This document shows, piece by piece, positions 48,020-61,220 of a DNA stretch of 64,000 bases (the stretch's first letter is position 1; each line of letters opens with the position of its first letter). The notes under the pieces were generated by a model, which saw only the letters and a program-made list of their open reading frames with translations, was not told the origin of the DNA and did not search any database. A program made the position numbers and the translations under genes. This DNA is from Agapanthus africanus (lineage: Eukaryota > Streptophyta > Magnoliopsida > Asparagales > Amaryllidaceae), in NCBI GenBank assembly GCA_030015575.1, contig JASDDO010000006.1, forward strand, positions 103,842,045-103,906,044, written 5' to 3'.

Positions 48020-50053
48020 TGTTAGTTATATGTATGCCCTAGAGGCCATTACTATACACAGGATGTATATTGTAGTGGATGCTGGGACATATATAGGGAG
48101 GACTTTCTTGCTCGACATGATAATATGCTATCTGGTTGATCTTTACCTTAACGTGTACACTGATTGTCTCTCTGTTACATGTTGGTAAAGCCCTTAGGAT
48201 GTGTACTTGACTACCTGGACTATGATGCGGATCATACTAGTAGGGACATGGTAGTCCATAAGTACATCCTTCAAAGTCCCTAGTCGTAGGTGTATCGAGA
48301 CGGGGCATCGATATACCAGTGTAGACTAGCGTATACCTTCTCGACCCATACAGATGGGCGATGGATGATCCTATATCCATTGGTGTTTGACATCAGAGAT
48401 TATATACGGGTGCTCAGTAGAGACTGGGTACACTGGACGGACTCGCCGAGAACTCCCAGATGGTATTATACCTTACGTCAGATGGAAGTTATCTGGTGAC
48501 ACTGGTACAGAGTAGTCTGTTGACCCGAGATCGTCATAGAGTCTTGTGTGGTTCCCACTGTGCTTTAATTTCCACCTTACCACGTCAAAGAGGGCGTGCA
48601 AAACGGTGGTTTTTGGGTACAGTCCCGAATCACATGGAGGCAATGAGCGATAGGAGGGGATTCGTCTCTCCCGGTATAGGGGTTGATGTTGCGCTGTGTT
48701 CGATTGGCTATAACAGGAAATCCCTGGCCAGGGTTGCTGAGATTTACAGGTAAGTGTTACCAGTAGTTTCTCGAATTGTTATAGACCTCATATCGACATG
48801 ACTTATTGAGCTATTGGGGTCTGACGTTTACCACCCCTAGGTGAGATATGCGTCATATGAGACGATCAGACCGGACTGTACGGTAAGTGTTACTGGTTGG
48901 ATTCACAGGAGTGTGAGCGGGCTTGCTCATCGATCTTCTGATCGCTCAATACCCGGGTGGCCGTTACGTTTAGCAGACCGCTTGCGGCTTGCGGGTGTTT
49001 GATATGATCATCACCTGCTGCCGACGTATTGACGAGTCTTTAGAGTCCTACACAGTAGTTTCCTGGCTCAAGCGAAACGAAATAGGAGCGCATATGAGAT
49101 ATGTGCGGGACCGAGAATGATACCAGTATATGATACTGTATTCGATTCTCGTGATCTGTGACATTGATCTGTTATATGCGATATAGCCGGGTTATCGGAT
49201 CAAGTGTTGATTCGATAAGTTGTTACTGTTGATATTAGTCGGTTATATACGATATGACCGGATCATTAAATCAAGCGTTGATTTAATGATTTAATGCATA
49301 ATGATATATTTGATATATTACATTGCATTAACTAGTATCGGTTCACTTAAGATGGATTTTCTCACTCGCATGTGCACATCGTATATTTGATATATTTTTG
49401 TGCACTTGATTGTATCATGTTTGATGATGCAAGTTTGCTAGGGTTTGTGTAAAGAATTAAACCTTGGTTAAGTAAATGGTTAGGGTTTTATTTATTTATT
49501 CATTCATTTATCTATTTATTTTTTGATGAAAGGAATGAGAAAAGAAAACAAATGGTTGCTTTCTTAGAAGCTTCTTCAAGCTTCATGCAACTTTGACCAA
49601 AGCAACCATTCTTGTCTTCTTCTCTAATCCTAACCATTCAACCTAACTCAAGTTAATTCTCTACACTTTACCATGGTTAAAATTATGATAAGAATTCATT
49701 TTCTTTTCTATTTTATTATTCTTATCATAACATTATCATATTCTTCATCTTCTTCAAAGAAGAAAACCTAGACTTCATCAATGGTGACCTGATGAAATGA
49801 GTGAGAAATCCAATTCTAAAGTGAACCCACTTCCTATTTCTTCATCCTCTACCTCTTGCCAAGTAGTAGAGTGTGTTTTCTTCACATGTTTCATGACTTG
49901 GTGAAGTTGGAGCTTGATCTAGCGATGCCTCGACGTAGATCATCTTCGGCATCGTCGTCGATGACCTAGCCCGCTTTTTCTCCGATGAAACCGACGCTAG
50001 AGCCCAAGATCAGATTAGTACAGCGAGGAGACTTCATCGCGGAGCTATGGAGG
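48020..50053 (+). repeat. Copia-3 5' LTR, first part
   Basis: Starts TGTTAG and continues to the insertion point of the solo LTR. It shares the 'gccaggg', 'gtaagtgttac' and 'gtgtaggactct'-type wording with the copia-1 LTRs in reverse. Position 50049-50053 (GGAGG) is the left target duplication of the solo LTR. The last copia LTR part is 54654-54834. Confidence 0.86.
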
Positions 50054-51264
50054 TGTCACGACCCGAAAGAGCACGTGACTGGCCCTTGAACCATATGAAG
50101 TCTATAGGACTCCATCTGATCCAAGTAAGCCAAAAGCCCAGAAATCTAAAACCATTTTTAAGAATAAGTAAAGAAACTGGTTTAAAGAAGTGAAGAAAAA
50201 CATGTTTGAAATCAATGTTTTTAAATAACTAAGCCGAAAGTACGTTTTGAAAACAGTAAGGTCTTTTCTAAAAATTTCGGCAGAGTCTCTTTTGTAAAAC
50301 TGGCCCCGAATGGGGTACAACAAGGATTACAATATATGCAATGATAAAGGCATCCCCAAGCGGGAGCTAGCTCTTCGTCAAACGACGGCCACAACCACAC
50401 AAGCAAGAAGAATATACAACGCCGAAAGGCGAGGGTCAAACCAAAAGAACTCAAAAGCAACAAGAAAACCGCAATACTACTAAGCGCGACTCTAAGGTCG
50501 AATAATACATCACTAAAGTCTAGGTCTGAAACAATATACAAGTTTTGGTTGATGGAAATTCTAGATACAATGAATAAAATAAATACAATGGTGGTTCTTG
50601 ATGCAAAAGAATCCACCTACCAAAAGCAATGCACTCGCAAGGAAGTAGTGTGCCAGAAATGCCGCAATGGAACCTGTACGACAAAACCTGCAAGAACTGT
50701 GGCACAACGGGGGTGAGTTGCCAACTCGTGAATAGAAAATATCTACAAGCAGAAACCGAATGCAAGACATAATCCTAGGTCAACGATCAGTAATAAACCT
50801 CAAGGAATAAGCCTGATACATAAAAAGGAGGCAAAGCAACATCTAAACAGGTAGGTAGTGCCAAGTACTCAAATAATAACATGCCATCAGTATAAGGTAT
50901 GTCTGCATGAAGTAAATATGATGAAGTATCAAAAGGATATCAATACACATATATTAGCGTCCCATACCACTAATATTGGTGTAAGGGTATATATAACAGC
51001 GCCTCATACCCTGTTATATATACAAATGAAGTATGATCCATGTAAATCCAGTCTGTATATGATCCATGTCTGTATATGATCCATGTCTGTATATACGTGG
51101 AATCCTGTCCACCCGTCACCCAAAGACAATAAACGTGGAACCCATCCACCCATCACCCAATGACAATAAGCATCATGTATGCAAATATGAGGATATAAAC
51201 AAAATCATGGAGAAACATCATGAAACCCGTGCCTAGCATCGACACGTAAATCCTCGTCCATATG

Positions 51265-51390
51265 GGGCTCCGTCTGCGGTATCGGCCCTCGGCCCCCGGC
51301 AGTACGGGTCAACCCATGTCCATCTCTGGGCTCCGTCTGCGGTATCGGCACTCGGCCCCCGGCAGTACGGGTCAACCCATGTCCATCTCT
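51265..51390. repeat. 63-base tandem duplication in solo LTR
   Basis: Two nearly identical units (51265-51327 and 51328-51390), each starting GGGCTCCGTCTGCGG. The related LTR pieces at 2551 and 57082 have one unit. Confidence 0.88.
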
Positions 51391-52100
51391 GGGCTCCGGT
51401 CGGTATCCTCCAGATATCCGCCGAGCTCAAATACAATCACCGGTAGGTAGTAATCCCTCTGCCAGGCTCACCGTCTACTACACAGCGAAACCGTTCTCGC
51501 CCCGGGGTACCATACCGGGTCCACCATGTACCCGTAATCGGCCTCAACCGCCTCCTCGATTCGGGTTTTCATATATCACTCTAGCACCGAGAAAACACAT
51601 GGTGGACGCACCGAAATATCATATCAAGGGAACCGGGTTTTAAATGATTACATATTTGAAATGGCCTCGGTTCCCAAATCCAGAAATCACATAAAATCCA
51701 AACCAAAATGCAAGTCAATGATCCGATATGATATGTGCGTCAAATATAGATATCATGTCAAGTTACATAAAGATAAGCTATACCATAATGATCCAATGTG
51801 ATATATGCATCAAGTATGAATATCAAGTCATGTCATATATAGATGAGCTACAATATTATGATGCGATGTGATATATGTATCCGGTATGAATATCAAGTCA
51901 TGTCACATATGAATAGTAATGTGCATATGTCGAGGGAAACCGCTCCTTTGGACTAAATCAGTTTTTAAAGAATATCTTGCGGCCCTCAAATCTCTAATCA
52001 AGTCAGAATCATATATGTTTTTGTACAGGTATATGAGTACAATATGCCATGCGGAAATCATATCATGAATGCAGCAGTACTACAGTGTAGTGGCATGGTA

Positions 52101-52165
52101 ATTATCGATGATGAAGTGTGTGAGCCGGCAAATAGTGTATGTGGAACATACGCATCATCGATAAT
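52101..52165. other. Conserved inverted repeat in solo LTR
   Basis: ATTATCGATGATG (52101-52113) and CATCATCGATAAT (52153-52165), the same arrangement as at 3066-3130. Confidence 0.85.
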
Positions 52166-53564
52166 GGTGCTGGTGTCCTATGATAACAGTATAGCAATAA
52201 CATATGCAGGCAATATGAATAGCATGAATATACGGAAATTAAATAATCAACACCACAGTGAAGAAATTACATCAATATTTATAAGTCATGCAGTGATGCC
52301 TTTTGAAATAAGACGAATCAGGGTTTTAGTAAAATAAGGGATGCGATGTTTTTAAGAAAAGATACGCCTTTTAAGTATTCGCAGAATCCCTTTGTTTGTC
52401 TTTTAAGATACCCCTGATTCATAGTTTTTGAAATAGGTATGCCTCGGTCTAGTCTAACATCTACTATGCAAACTACAGATCTAAGTATCAAATAAGTCGG
52501 GAGGGGTATGGAAACCGCCTAAATCTTAGTCGATACATATATAGATATAATAGTCGGTGATTCCGCCTCAATAGTATCGCGTACGATACAGTATAGCATA
52601 TGACCTCCTCTATTCATGAGCGCGGATCTATCATCAATATTGGCTCGTACGGTAAATCATCGTACGGCATCCCAATAGCTGGGTACGGGTCAACATCTCA
52701 CTATCTCATCACATAACAGGTATCACTATCATCAGATCATATAATCTGGGGTACTACTCTATGTCTAGTACAAATCGATACCATCAATAAAGTATGCATG
52801 CGGGGGTAAACACACATCCCAAGCCCGCAAAAATCACAAGTCATATCCCAAATATGAATCATATCAAATCACCTATCTCGCGGCACAAAGCCCACATCAT
52901 CGACTCATCTCCAAAGTCATCCCATATCATCAAACACAGTGCAAGTATAATGAATATGCAAGGTTGTGCGTGCTGGTGTACCTCTATCCTAGAGCTCGCA
53001 ACTAGGAACTACGGTAGTAATTTCTATCTCTAACTAACCATAACACACTACGACTATCACGTAAATAAACTACATAGTATACTATCTACGGACTGCGGGG
53101 GTGCTATACGCCATCCACCCGACTTCCCCCTGTAGATATAATCTACTCACCTTGCATCATCATTTGCGGACGTCAGCACGCATTTGATTGTCGTCCCGAA
53201 GACTTCATGGGTACCTACATATCAAAATATCGTATATGCGCATTAAACCAAATCAAAGCTAAAACGGCACACGAAATCCAAAACGAAACGATAAGGGGGC
53301 CTATAGGTGAGAACCTATGGCACGCCTTCAAAACCATCAATAAATACTCTATATCGTCGTATAAACGCCAAATAGTCGAGGCAAAACACAATCCACAATT
53401 GCAGAATCAAAAATACGGAATACGGAAACACGAATCCAAAACAGCAACTTAGGAAATATGTCCCAGATTTCACCCTAGGTCACTTTATACAAATCTATAT
53501 ATACCAGGGGTCTAATATATACATGTAGGAGCTACAGCACAAAAAAGAGACAAAATGGTGGGAC

Positions 53565-53608
53565 CCAGGCCGCAATTGGCGGCCAAAGTGAATAAATTGG
53601 CGGCCTGG
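53565..53608. other. GC-rich palindromic module in solo LTR
   Basis: CCAGGCCGC (53565-53573) pairs with GCGGCCTGG (53600-53608), and an inner GGCCGCAATTGGCGGCC is itself nearly palindromic. The reverse counterpart is at 58132-58171. Confidence 0.82.
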
Positions 53609-54653
53609 AAAGGGAATTGGGGGCTAGGGCTTTGGTGGTATCTTCCTGGGTTCCTGCACATATCACTGTCCACTCAATATTATTTTAGGAGTCTCGGGGT
53701 AAAAGAAGATTCAATAAACACTACACAGATTTCATAAATTCCCCGATATCGGTTTCTAAAATCCGTATACTTGGTTAAGCTTCAGGTTTTGGGTTCCAAT
53801 TCATACACTAGGGTGTTGGTAAAACCTCTACTGAGCTCAATTTCATAATACAACCCATAATTCATCACAACCCTAACTAGGTTATCCACAAGTCCACAAT
53901 ATCACACAATATCGATTCAATCTTAACATGGGGGTAAAGGAAATGCTAGAACTAAGCTAATTATCCAGAAATTACCTCATTTGGCAACTCAAGAAATTTC
54001 TTGAGTTGCCCCTAGTGGCCAAAATCCTAGCTTTCTTTGTCCATCGTGTAGGTCTTGAGCTTGTGCACAATTTTAATGAAATGAGATTGGGGTTTTGGTG
54101 TAGTTTTTGAGATGATTTGAGGGTTTGAAGGTGGGGGAAGGGGGAGGAAGCAGCAGCTGCAGCCATGGGCTGAAGAGGGAGAGAGATGTGTGAGGGGATG
54201 AAGGAAAATGGCTAAGTGTTCAAGTCAAATGAAGCCCATACCTCTCTCTCTCACCTACTACCAATTCTTTATTCTTTTCTCTTTTCTTTTCCTTATTTTC
54301 TTTTCTTTTAAAACTCTTCTCACTCAAATAGTAGTCCCATAACAACCATGGCAATAAAAATGCACAAGTGTGAAAAAAGTGATGTGTGCATGTTTTGCAC
54401 AAAAATGCCAAAAAACCGATTAGCGATTTTTAATCGCGGTTAGCACTAAATTAGCATATAACTAATCAATTAAACTTAGAAATAACATAATTCTTTAATT
54501 TACCCAATTTTAGAATTTTCCAAAATTTTTCTAGCATTTTTCCTATTTATTTGTATTTAATAATACCAAAATATTAAAATATTCAATAAAATAATACTAA
54601 ATTTTAAAAATCCCCAAAATTAATATTTTATCTTTTTGAAATGTTACAGGAGG

Positions 54654-54834
54654 TGGAGGACCGGATCTACAAAGGTTGTATTTCCATTTTCCCTTTAGTT
54701 AATTTGTTAACTAGTTACTTTTTCGCCTAAACTTCTAGCCAACAATCCGTATTAGGGTTTCTCGGCACCGTATTTTTGAAATTGGCATAGTTGATGCCTT
54801 GTGAGACCTCTTGAGAGTGCCTAGGAACCCTACA
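54654..54834 (+). repeat. Copia-3 5' LTR, end part
   Basis: Copia LTR after the solo LTR, ending CCCTACA; one further base and then the initiator Met primer site TGGTATCAGAGC (54836-54847) follow. Confidence 0.86.
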
Positions 54835-54847
54835 GTGGTATCAGAGC

Positions 54848-57081
54848 CTAGCTAGAACCTTAGGCGAAGTCTAGACGACGTTTGAAATCCGAACGAACCC
54901 GAAACCCATTTTCCAAAATGCTCTCTGTCCAATTTTTAAAAATCTGGATTTTTCCCTATTAAAAATATGCAGAAAATCAAGCAGGGTTTTTTATGAGTTA
55001 CTGTGCAAAACGGAGCCCTAACTCCGTCAGCCCGCCGCGGAACCGCGGCCTTACCCCACGTGGCGCGGCGGTTCCGCGGCCGTTATGTTGAATCTTTGAC
55101 TTTTGTTTGCACAGTAATTGTAATATTTGACTCCTATGTTTTTTGGATAATTTTAATATTTTATTCAAGAGTTGAATTTTCTGGGGTTGTTTTGGGGATT
55201 CGTATATTCGATCGGATTATCAAATTTTGTCTCTGCCGTTTTCCGGATAATTTTAGAATATGTTAAAAAGTTTGACCGGATATAAATACCCACCTTTTCC
55301 CCTGTCGGGAAATTTCCAAGTGTTGGATTTTTCCGTGGTTTAAAGACGTTCTAAGTAGTGCAAGTAACGCGATGGACCCTCTAGAAGATAACAAACCTTA
55401 ACTCGATTATCTGACCGTCTTGAACTACCCTTTGAAACTTCGGGTTTGGGGCAGTACGGCGTGCCACATGTGAGGCGTTGGCTTGACCCTTCTACGGCTG
55501 GACCGTTGGTACTGAGGCATGAACTGAATGTTTTTAGACTTATTTCATGTGTTGAGCTGTATAGGGAAAACTTGGGTGTTCGACTGTTCGATCGGAAAGT
55601 TTAACATTTTCTGTTTATCTGGAATGTGATACAGCAATTGGAATTCACAAGCAGTTATGAGATAACTGAATGAATGTTATAAACATAGCTGTTTAGTCTC
55701 ACTTGATCGGTTGCCACGGAATTTTGATGTGCTCAAAAGTCTGTCGCAATCACGTAGCGTACGCGGATACTCGCCGGATAAACTTAATAGACAGCTACAC
55801 CCCTTAGCCCCGACCAAGTGACTATAGGAGAACCCCGTCGCCGAAAGCATCCGTTAGGGTGCTCGCGGTAGCGGTGTTCCGCCTTGGTGCACTTCGTCGA
55901 CGGTATCGGGGGTGCGGCCGTCTACTAAAGTTTACGACGAGTATTCGATCAGCATGTCGGGAATCTTGTTGAATTACCCGACTTGGTATTGAAAAGTGTT
56001 TTCGATAATGAGACTAAAATGCGGGGTTTATAATTGTTAGGCATGCGATGTCTAAGTATTTCATATGATTAGGCATGCGATGTCTAAAGAAGTTGCGGAT
56101 TCCAACTGTTGTAGTTTTACACTTTCTTTTCTGTGACCGTAAGTGTAATATGTGATATCGCCGGTTTCGTTGCTATATGTTAACGACAATTGGGAGACGC
56201 ATGTTTACTTACGTTGATGACATGTGATGTTATGTGTTGCTGGATATGTTATATTGGATCGTCGTGTCTGAATAGCCGGGGTTTTTTATGTGAGATGAGT
56301 GTTTTTCATTTTCATTCATGTAAAAACTTGTATGCAATATTCTTTTATTGGGGCGCTTCCAGGTTGCGGAAGTAGTCACCTTTTGTATATTATTTACTTT
56401 TCCACACTAGGATAGACCCAAGGAGGAGGGCACAAGTAACCGGGTTCTGGAGTCCAGTGGGAGACCAACTCGAGGAGTCGAGTCCGGGTCTCCTAACTCT
56501 AGAATTGGTAGGCTTGCTTGCCGCTCTCGTAGGGGTCTAGGGGTGTGGGTTTGGTTATTCATCGCGACCGTGGAATCCGTGTTTTATACTGGCTCGTATA
56601 GAAAACACGGACGTCCTAGTATATCCAATATTTCATATGATTCTTCTGCTGCGATATCTGTGATGCGATCATGTGATGTTCTGTGATAGATACAGTATAT
56701 AATATATATGATATATTATATAGGCGTTACTTATGTTTTACACCCGCGCTAGCCCTGCCCCGCTCTGTCGTTAGTTACCTAACCTAACGGTGCACGAGGG
56801 GATATCGAGGCGAATGTGGATGGCATAAGTGTACGTCGTATTTATCTGTGATGTTTAGGTACTTAAATGATGGGACTTCATTAATATGATTAATGAAAGA
56901 AAAAGAAACCTAAGATGTTGTGGAATCGAATTTCAAAATAAAACAGGTAGCTACAGTTCTTGCTTTGCACAGCGGTATATATGATATATCCTGCACCTTT
57001 TTCGATAAGGAAAGGACCGAGATCCCTTCACTGGGAGTGACTCCTTTAGCAATAACTGGCAGATGCTACACACTCGGTTTG
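54848..57081 (+). other. Copia-3 leader
   Basis: Non-coding leader, related to those of copia-1 and copia-2 on the other strand. It has a GC-rich hairpin (CCGCCGCGGAACCGCGGCC at 55032-55050 with GCGCGGCGGTTCCGCGGCC near 55063-55081) and the CGTTAG...CTAACG hairpin block (56769-56789). It lacks the organelle-like insert of copia-2. A stretch near 55373-55610 resembles 62460-62700. The element is cut at 57082. Confidence 0.8.
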
Positions 57082-59213
57082 TGTAACATTTCGAAATAAT
57101 AAAATATTAATTTTGGGGAATTTTTATAATTTAATATTATTTTATTGAATATTTTAATATTTAGGTATTTTTAAATACAAATAAATAGGAAAAATATGAG
57201 AAAAATTGTGGAAAATTAAGAAAAATTCTAAAATAGGGTAAATTAGTGAATTATGACATTTTCAAGTTGTTGTGATCATTTTGACACTAATTTAGTGCTA
57301 ATCGCTATTAAAAATCGCTAATCGGTTTTTTAGCAAATTTTGAGCAAAACATGCACACACTACTTTTTCCACACTTGTGCACTTTTCTTGCCATGATTTA
57401 TCATTTGGGGTTACTTTTGAGGTGAGAAGGTTTGAATTAGGGATTAAAAGAAAAGAAATAGAAAAGAAAAGGATTAAAGAATGGGGTTTGGTGAGAAGAG
57501 GGTATGGGCTTCTTTGACCTCCACACTTAGCCATTTCTCTCTTCATTTTTCTCTCCCTCTCCCACCCCTTTTGCTGCTGCTGCTCCTGCACTCATTTCTC
57601 CCCCCATCATCAAGCCCTCAAATCATCTCAAAAATCATCCCAAAACCCCAATCTCATTTCATTAAAAAGGTGCACAAGCTCAAGATCTTCAAGATGAACC
57701 TAGAAAGCATGGATTTTGGTCACTAGGGGCAACTCAAGAAAATTCTTGAGTTGCCAAATGAGGTATTTTCTGAACCACTAGATTAGTTATAGCATTTCCT
57801 TCACCCCATGTTTAAATTTGAATCGATATTATGTGATATTATGGACTTGGTGAAAACCTAGTTAGGGTTTGAGGGAAACTTGAGTTGTAATGTGAAATTG
57901 AGTTCAATTGAGGTTATATAAACACCCTAGTGCATGAATTGGAACCCAAAACCTGAAGCTAGAACTAGAAATACGGATTTTAGAAACCGATGTCGGGGAA
58001 AATGTGAAATCTGTGCATGTTAACTTGAATCTGCTATTACCCCGAGAACCCTGAAATGATATTGGATGGACAGTGATATGTGCAGGCACCATTGAACCAA
58101 CACCCCAAACCCTAGCCCCCAACTCCCATTCCCGGCCGCCAATTCTTCCCTTTTGGCCGCCAATTGCGGCCTGGGTCCCACCATTCTGTCTCGTATTGGT
58201 TCTGTAGCTTCCACATTGTTAGTTTAGGCCCCTGGTATATATAGTTTTGTATAAAGTGACCTAGGGTGAAATCTGGGACATATTTCAAGAGTTGCTGTTT
58301 TGGATTTTTGTTTCCGTATTCCGTATTTTCATTTCTGCATTGGTTTGTTTCGTTTTACCTCGACTATTTGGCGTTTATACGACGATATAGAGGATTTATT
58401 GATGGTTTTGAAGGCGTGCCATAGGTTTTCACCTATAGGCCCCTTATCGTGTCGTTTTGGACTTCGTATGCCGTTTTAGCTTTGATTTGGTTTTGATGCG
58501 ATGCGATACGTGTGTTATGTGTAGGTACACCGCGACGATCCGAGACGATGCGGAGGATGACAGTGACGTCGACACCGACACGCAGGACACAGGTGAGTAG
58601 ATTATATCTACAGGGGGAAGTCGGGTGGATGGCGTATAGCACCCCCGCAGTCCGTGGTGTGGTATACGAATACGTATACCCACGTATATTTATTATGTGT
58701 TGTTAGGATCATTGATATGAATAATGGTTTTATTGATGATGAGATATATGGTTTGGGTATAGTACGAACCCTAGGTAGCGATTGCACATACTTACACACA
58801 TACTTACATACCTACATTCACACCCTTGCATACTACTCATACTTGCAGTGTTTGATGATTTGGGATGACTTTGGAGATGAGTCGATGATGTGGACTTTGC
58901 GCCGCGAGATCGGCGAGTTGATATTGATTCATATATGGGATATGATTTGTGTTTCTTGCGGGCTTGGGATATGTGTTAACCCGCATGCTTACTTCATTGA
59001 TGGTATCGATTGTACTAGGCATAGAGTAGTACCCCAGACTGTTTGATCTGATGATAGTGATACCTATTATGTGACGAGATAGTGAGATGTTGACCCTACC
59101 CAGCTATTGGGGATGCCGTACGATGATTTACCGTACGAGCCGATATTGATGATAGATCCGCACTCATAACTCGAGGATACCTTACGATATGACATTGAGG
59201 CGGGATCACCAAC

Positions 59214-59234
59214 TATATATATATATATATATAT
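59214..59234. repeat. (TA)n microsatellite
   Basis: About ten TA units within the LTR; the equivalent place in the other copies has only a few. Confidence 0.9.
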
Positions 59235-59611
59235 CGACTCAGAGGTTAGACGGTTCCCTTACCTGTAGTTCGGCCGTATAGTTAGTATAGTTGTTAGAGT
59301 AGATGAGACTTCTTACCTATTTCAAAAACTAACGAATCGGGAATATTTTAAAGATAAGCAGAAGGGTTATACGGATATTTTCAAAAGACGTATCTTTTCA
59401 TAAAAACACCGTAGCCCCTATTTTCAAAACCCTATGATTCGTGTTATTTCAAAAGGCACCATTTGTAGGACTTATGTTAGATCAATGCAGATTAGCGTTG
59501 GTTACGTCTAGTTTGAGCTCCCACTCCCTTTCTGTGGTTCGCTTTGCATCGCATTTTCATACTATGTTGCATGCTCCAGTATTAATATCATGCTGCTAGG
59601 ACACCAGCACC

Positions 59612-59675
59612 ATTATCGATGATGCATCTGTTCCACGTACACTTGTTGCCGGCTCACACACTCATCATCGATAAT
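59612..59675. other. Conserved inverted repeat in gypsy-type LTR
   Basis: ATTATCGATGATG (59612-59624) and CATCATCGATAAT (59663-59675), as at 3066 and 52101 but in the other orientation. Confidence 0.85.
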
Positions 59676-61208
59676 TGCCATGTCACTACACTGTAGTACC
59701 ATTACATTCATTATATGATTCTTACATGACATGATGATGTACATACCTTCTTTACATGTAGCATACATCATGGATTGAATGCATAACACATCGCATTGGA
59801 TTTATTTCTTGATGTTGGATGTTCATGTGATTTCTGGATTTGGGAACCGAGGATGTCTTTAAAAGAGAATACATTATTGCTTTAAAAACCCGGTTACCCT
59901 TGATATGATATTTGGTGCGTCCACCATGTGTTTTCTCGGTGCTGAGAGCGACATGTGAAACCCGAATCGAGGAGGCGGATGAGGCCGATTGCGGGTACAT
60001 GGTGGACCCGGTAAGGTACCCCGGGGCAAGAAGACGTGGTGATGACGATGAGCCTGGCAGGGGGAGATTGCCTACCGGTGACTTTACCCGACGCGTCGGA
60101 TATCCGGAGGATACCGTCGTGGTCTTGAGATGGATGGTAGGGGCCGGTCTGGACTGACGGCGCCCTAGATATTGTGATTGAGACTTGAGATATCGAGATA
60201 TTGGGATTTCGTTTGTGCCGATGCCAGGCACAGTTTTATGCTGATTTCATGGTGGTACCTTATTTTTAAAATACAAGGGAAATCTTACTAAAGTATGAAA
60301 ACAGTTGTTTCATGTGAATGTATTCTGTTTTCACGCATTCATATCTCATTCATGCTATATTGTTATCTGAGGCACTGACACAGACACAAGAGATTGCACT
60401 CGGGTTAGATATTTACCCTAGCCTTGCTTTAGGCTGCATGCTTTATATTGAGGATTTTTATACCGATCGTTGACTTAGGTTTTTGTCTTGCATTCGGTTT
60501 CTGCTTGTAGATGTTTCTATTCACGAGTTGGCAACTCACCCCCGTTGTGCCACAGTTCTTGCAGGTTCTGCCGTACAGGTTCTTTTGCGGCATTTCTGGC
60601 ACACTCCTTTCTTGCGGGTGACTTGCTTTTGGTAGGTGGATTCTTTCGCATCAAGAATCACCATTGTATTTATTTTATTCCATTGTATCTAGAATTTCCA
60701 TCAACCAAAAACTTGTATATTGTTTCAGACTCAGACTTAGGTGTTGTATTTTTTTGACCTTAGAGTCGCGCTTAGTAGTAGTGCGGTTTTCTTGCTACTT
60801 TTGAGCTTTCTTTTGGTTTTGATCCTCGCCACTTGGCGTTGTATATTATCATATCATTGCGTGGTTGTGACCGTCGATTGACGAAGAGCTAGCTCCCGCT
60901 TGGGGATGCCTTTATCATGTTATATCTTGTTATTATCGTTTTACCCCATTCGGGGCCAGTTTTACAAAAGAAACTCTGCCGAAATTTCTAGAAAAGACTG
61001 TACCATTTTTAAAATGCACATTCGGCTTAGTTATTTTGAAACCTTGATTTCAACGTGTTTTCTTCACTTCTTTAAACCAGTTTTCCCTACTTTTTATTTA
61101 AAATGGTTTTAGATTTCTGGGCTTTTGGCTTACTTGGATCAGATGGAGTCCTATAGGCTTCATATGGTTCAAGGGCCAGTCACGTGCTCTTTCGGGTCGT
61201 GACAAAGT

Positions 61209-61220
61209 TGGTATCAGAGC
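61209..61220 (+). other. Primer-binding site (initiator Met tRNA)
   Basis: TGGTATCAGAGC four bases after the LTR end. Confidence 0.88.

Larger units (their letters stand above)
50054..54648 (-). mobile_element. Solo long gypsy-type LTR
   Basis: A single LTR of 4595 bases, TGTCACGACCC...GAAATGTTACA on the plus strand, with the same ends as 57082-61204 reversed. GGAGG lies on both sides (50049-50053 and 54649-54653), and copia-3 LTR resumes directly. With a perfect duplication and no interior, it is the product of recombination between the two LTRs of a former element. It includes a 63-base tandem duplication, an ATTATCGATGATG hairpin and a GC-rich palindrome. Non-coding. Confidence 0.93.
48020..57081 (+). 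mobile_element. Copia-3: left part of a plus-strand copia element
   Basis: A third member of the copia family, in opposite orientation. The 5' LTR starts TGTTAGTTATATG at 48020 and ends CCCTACA at 54834; a solo gypsy-type LTR with its duplication lies inside it, leaving about 2.2 kb of copia LTR. The primer site TGGTATCAGAGC (54836-54847) and about 2.2 kb of leader follow. The element is cut at 57082 by another LTR element; gag-pol and the 3' LTR are outside the window. The start wording (TGTTAGT...GCCCTAGAGGCCATTAC) is that of the copia-1 and copia-2 LTR ends reversed. Confidence 0.88.
57082..61204 (+). repeat. 5' LTR of the gypsy-type element
   Basis: Of 4123 bases, same family as the solo LTR 50054-54648 and the pieces at 1-1017 and 2551-4955. 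It contains a GC-rich palindrome (58132-58171), the ATTATCGATGATG hairpin (59612-59675), an AT dinucleotide run (59214-59234), and near 60521 the block GAGTTGGCAACTCACCCCC shared by all LTRs of the group. Confidence 0.9.

Noticed and set aside
51265-51390. CRISPR-like or satellite array
   Set aside because: Just two 63-base copies within an LTR; a simple local duplication.
57481-57726. Leu/Pro-rich secreted-protein gene
   Set aside because: Inside the long LTR, and the same stretch is present in reverse in the solo LTR (53970-54250) without a conserved frame.
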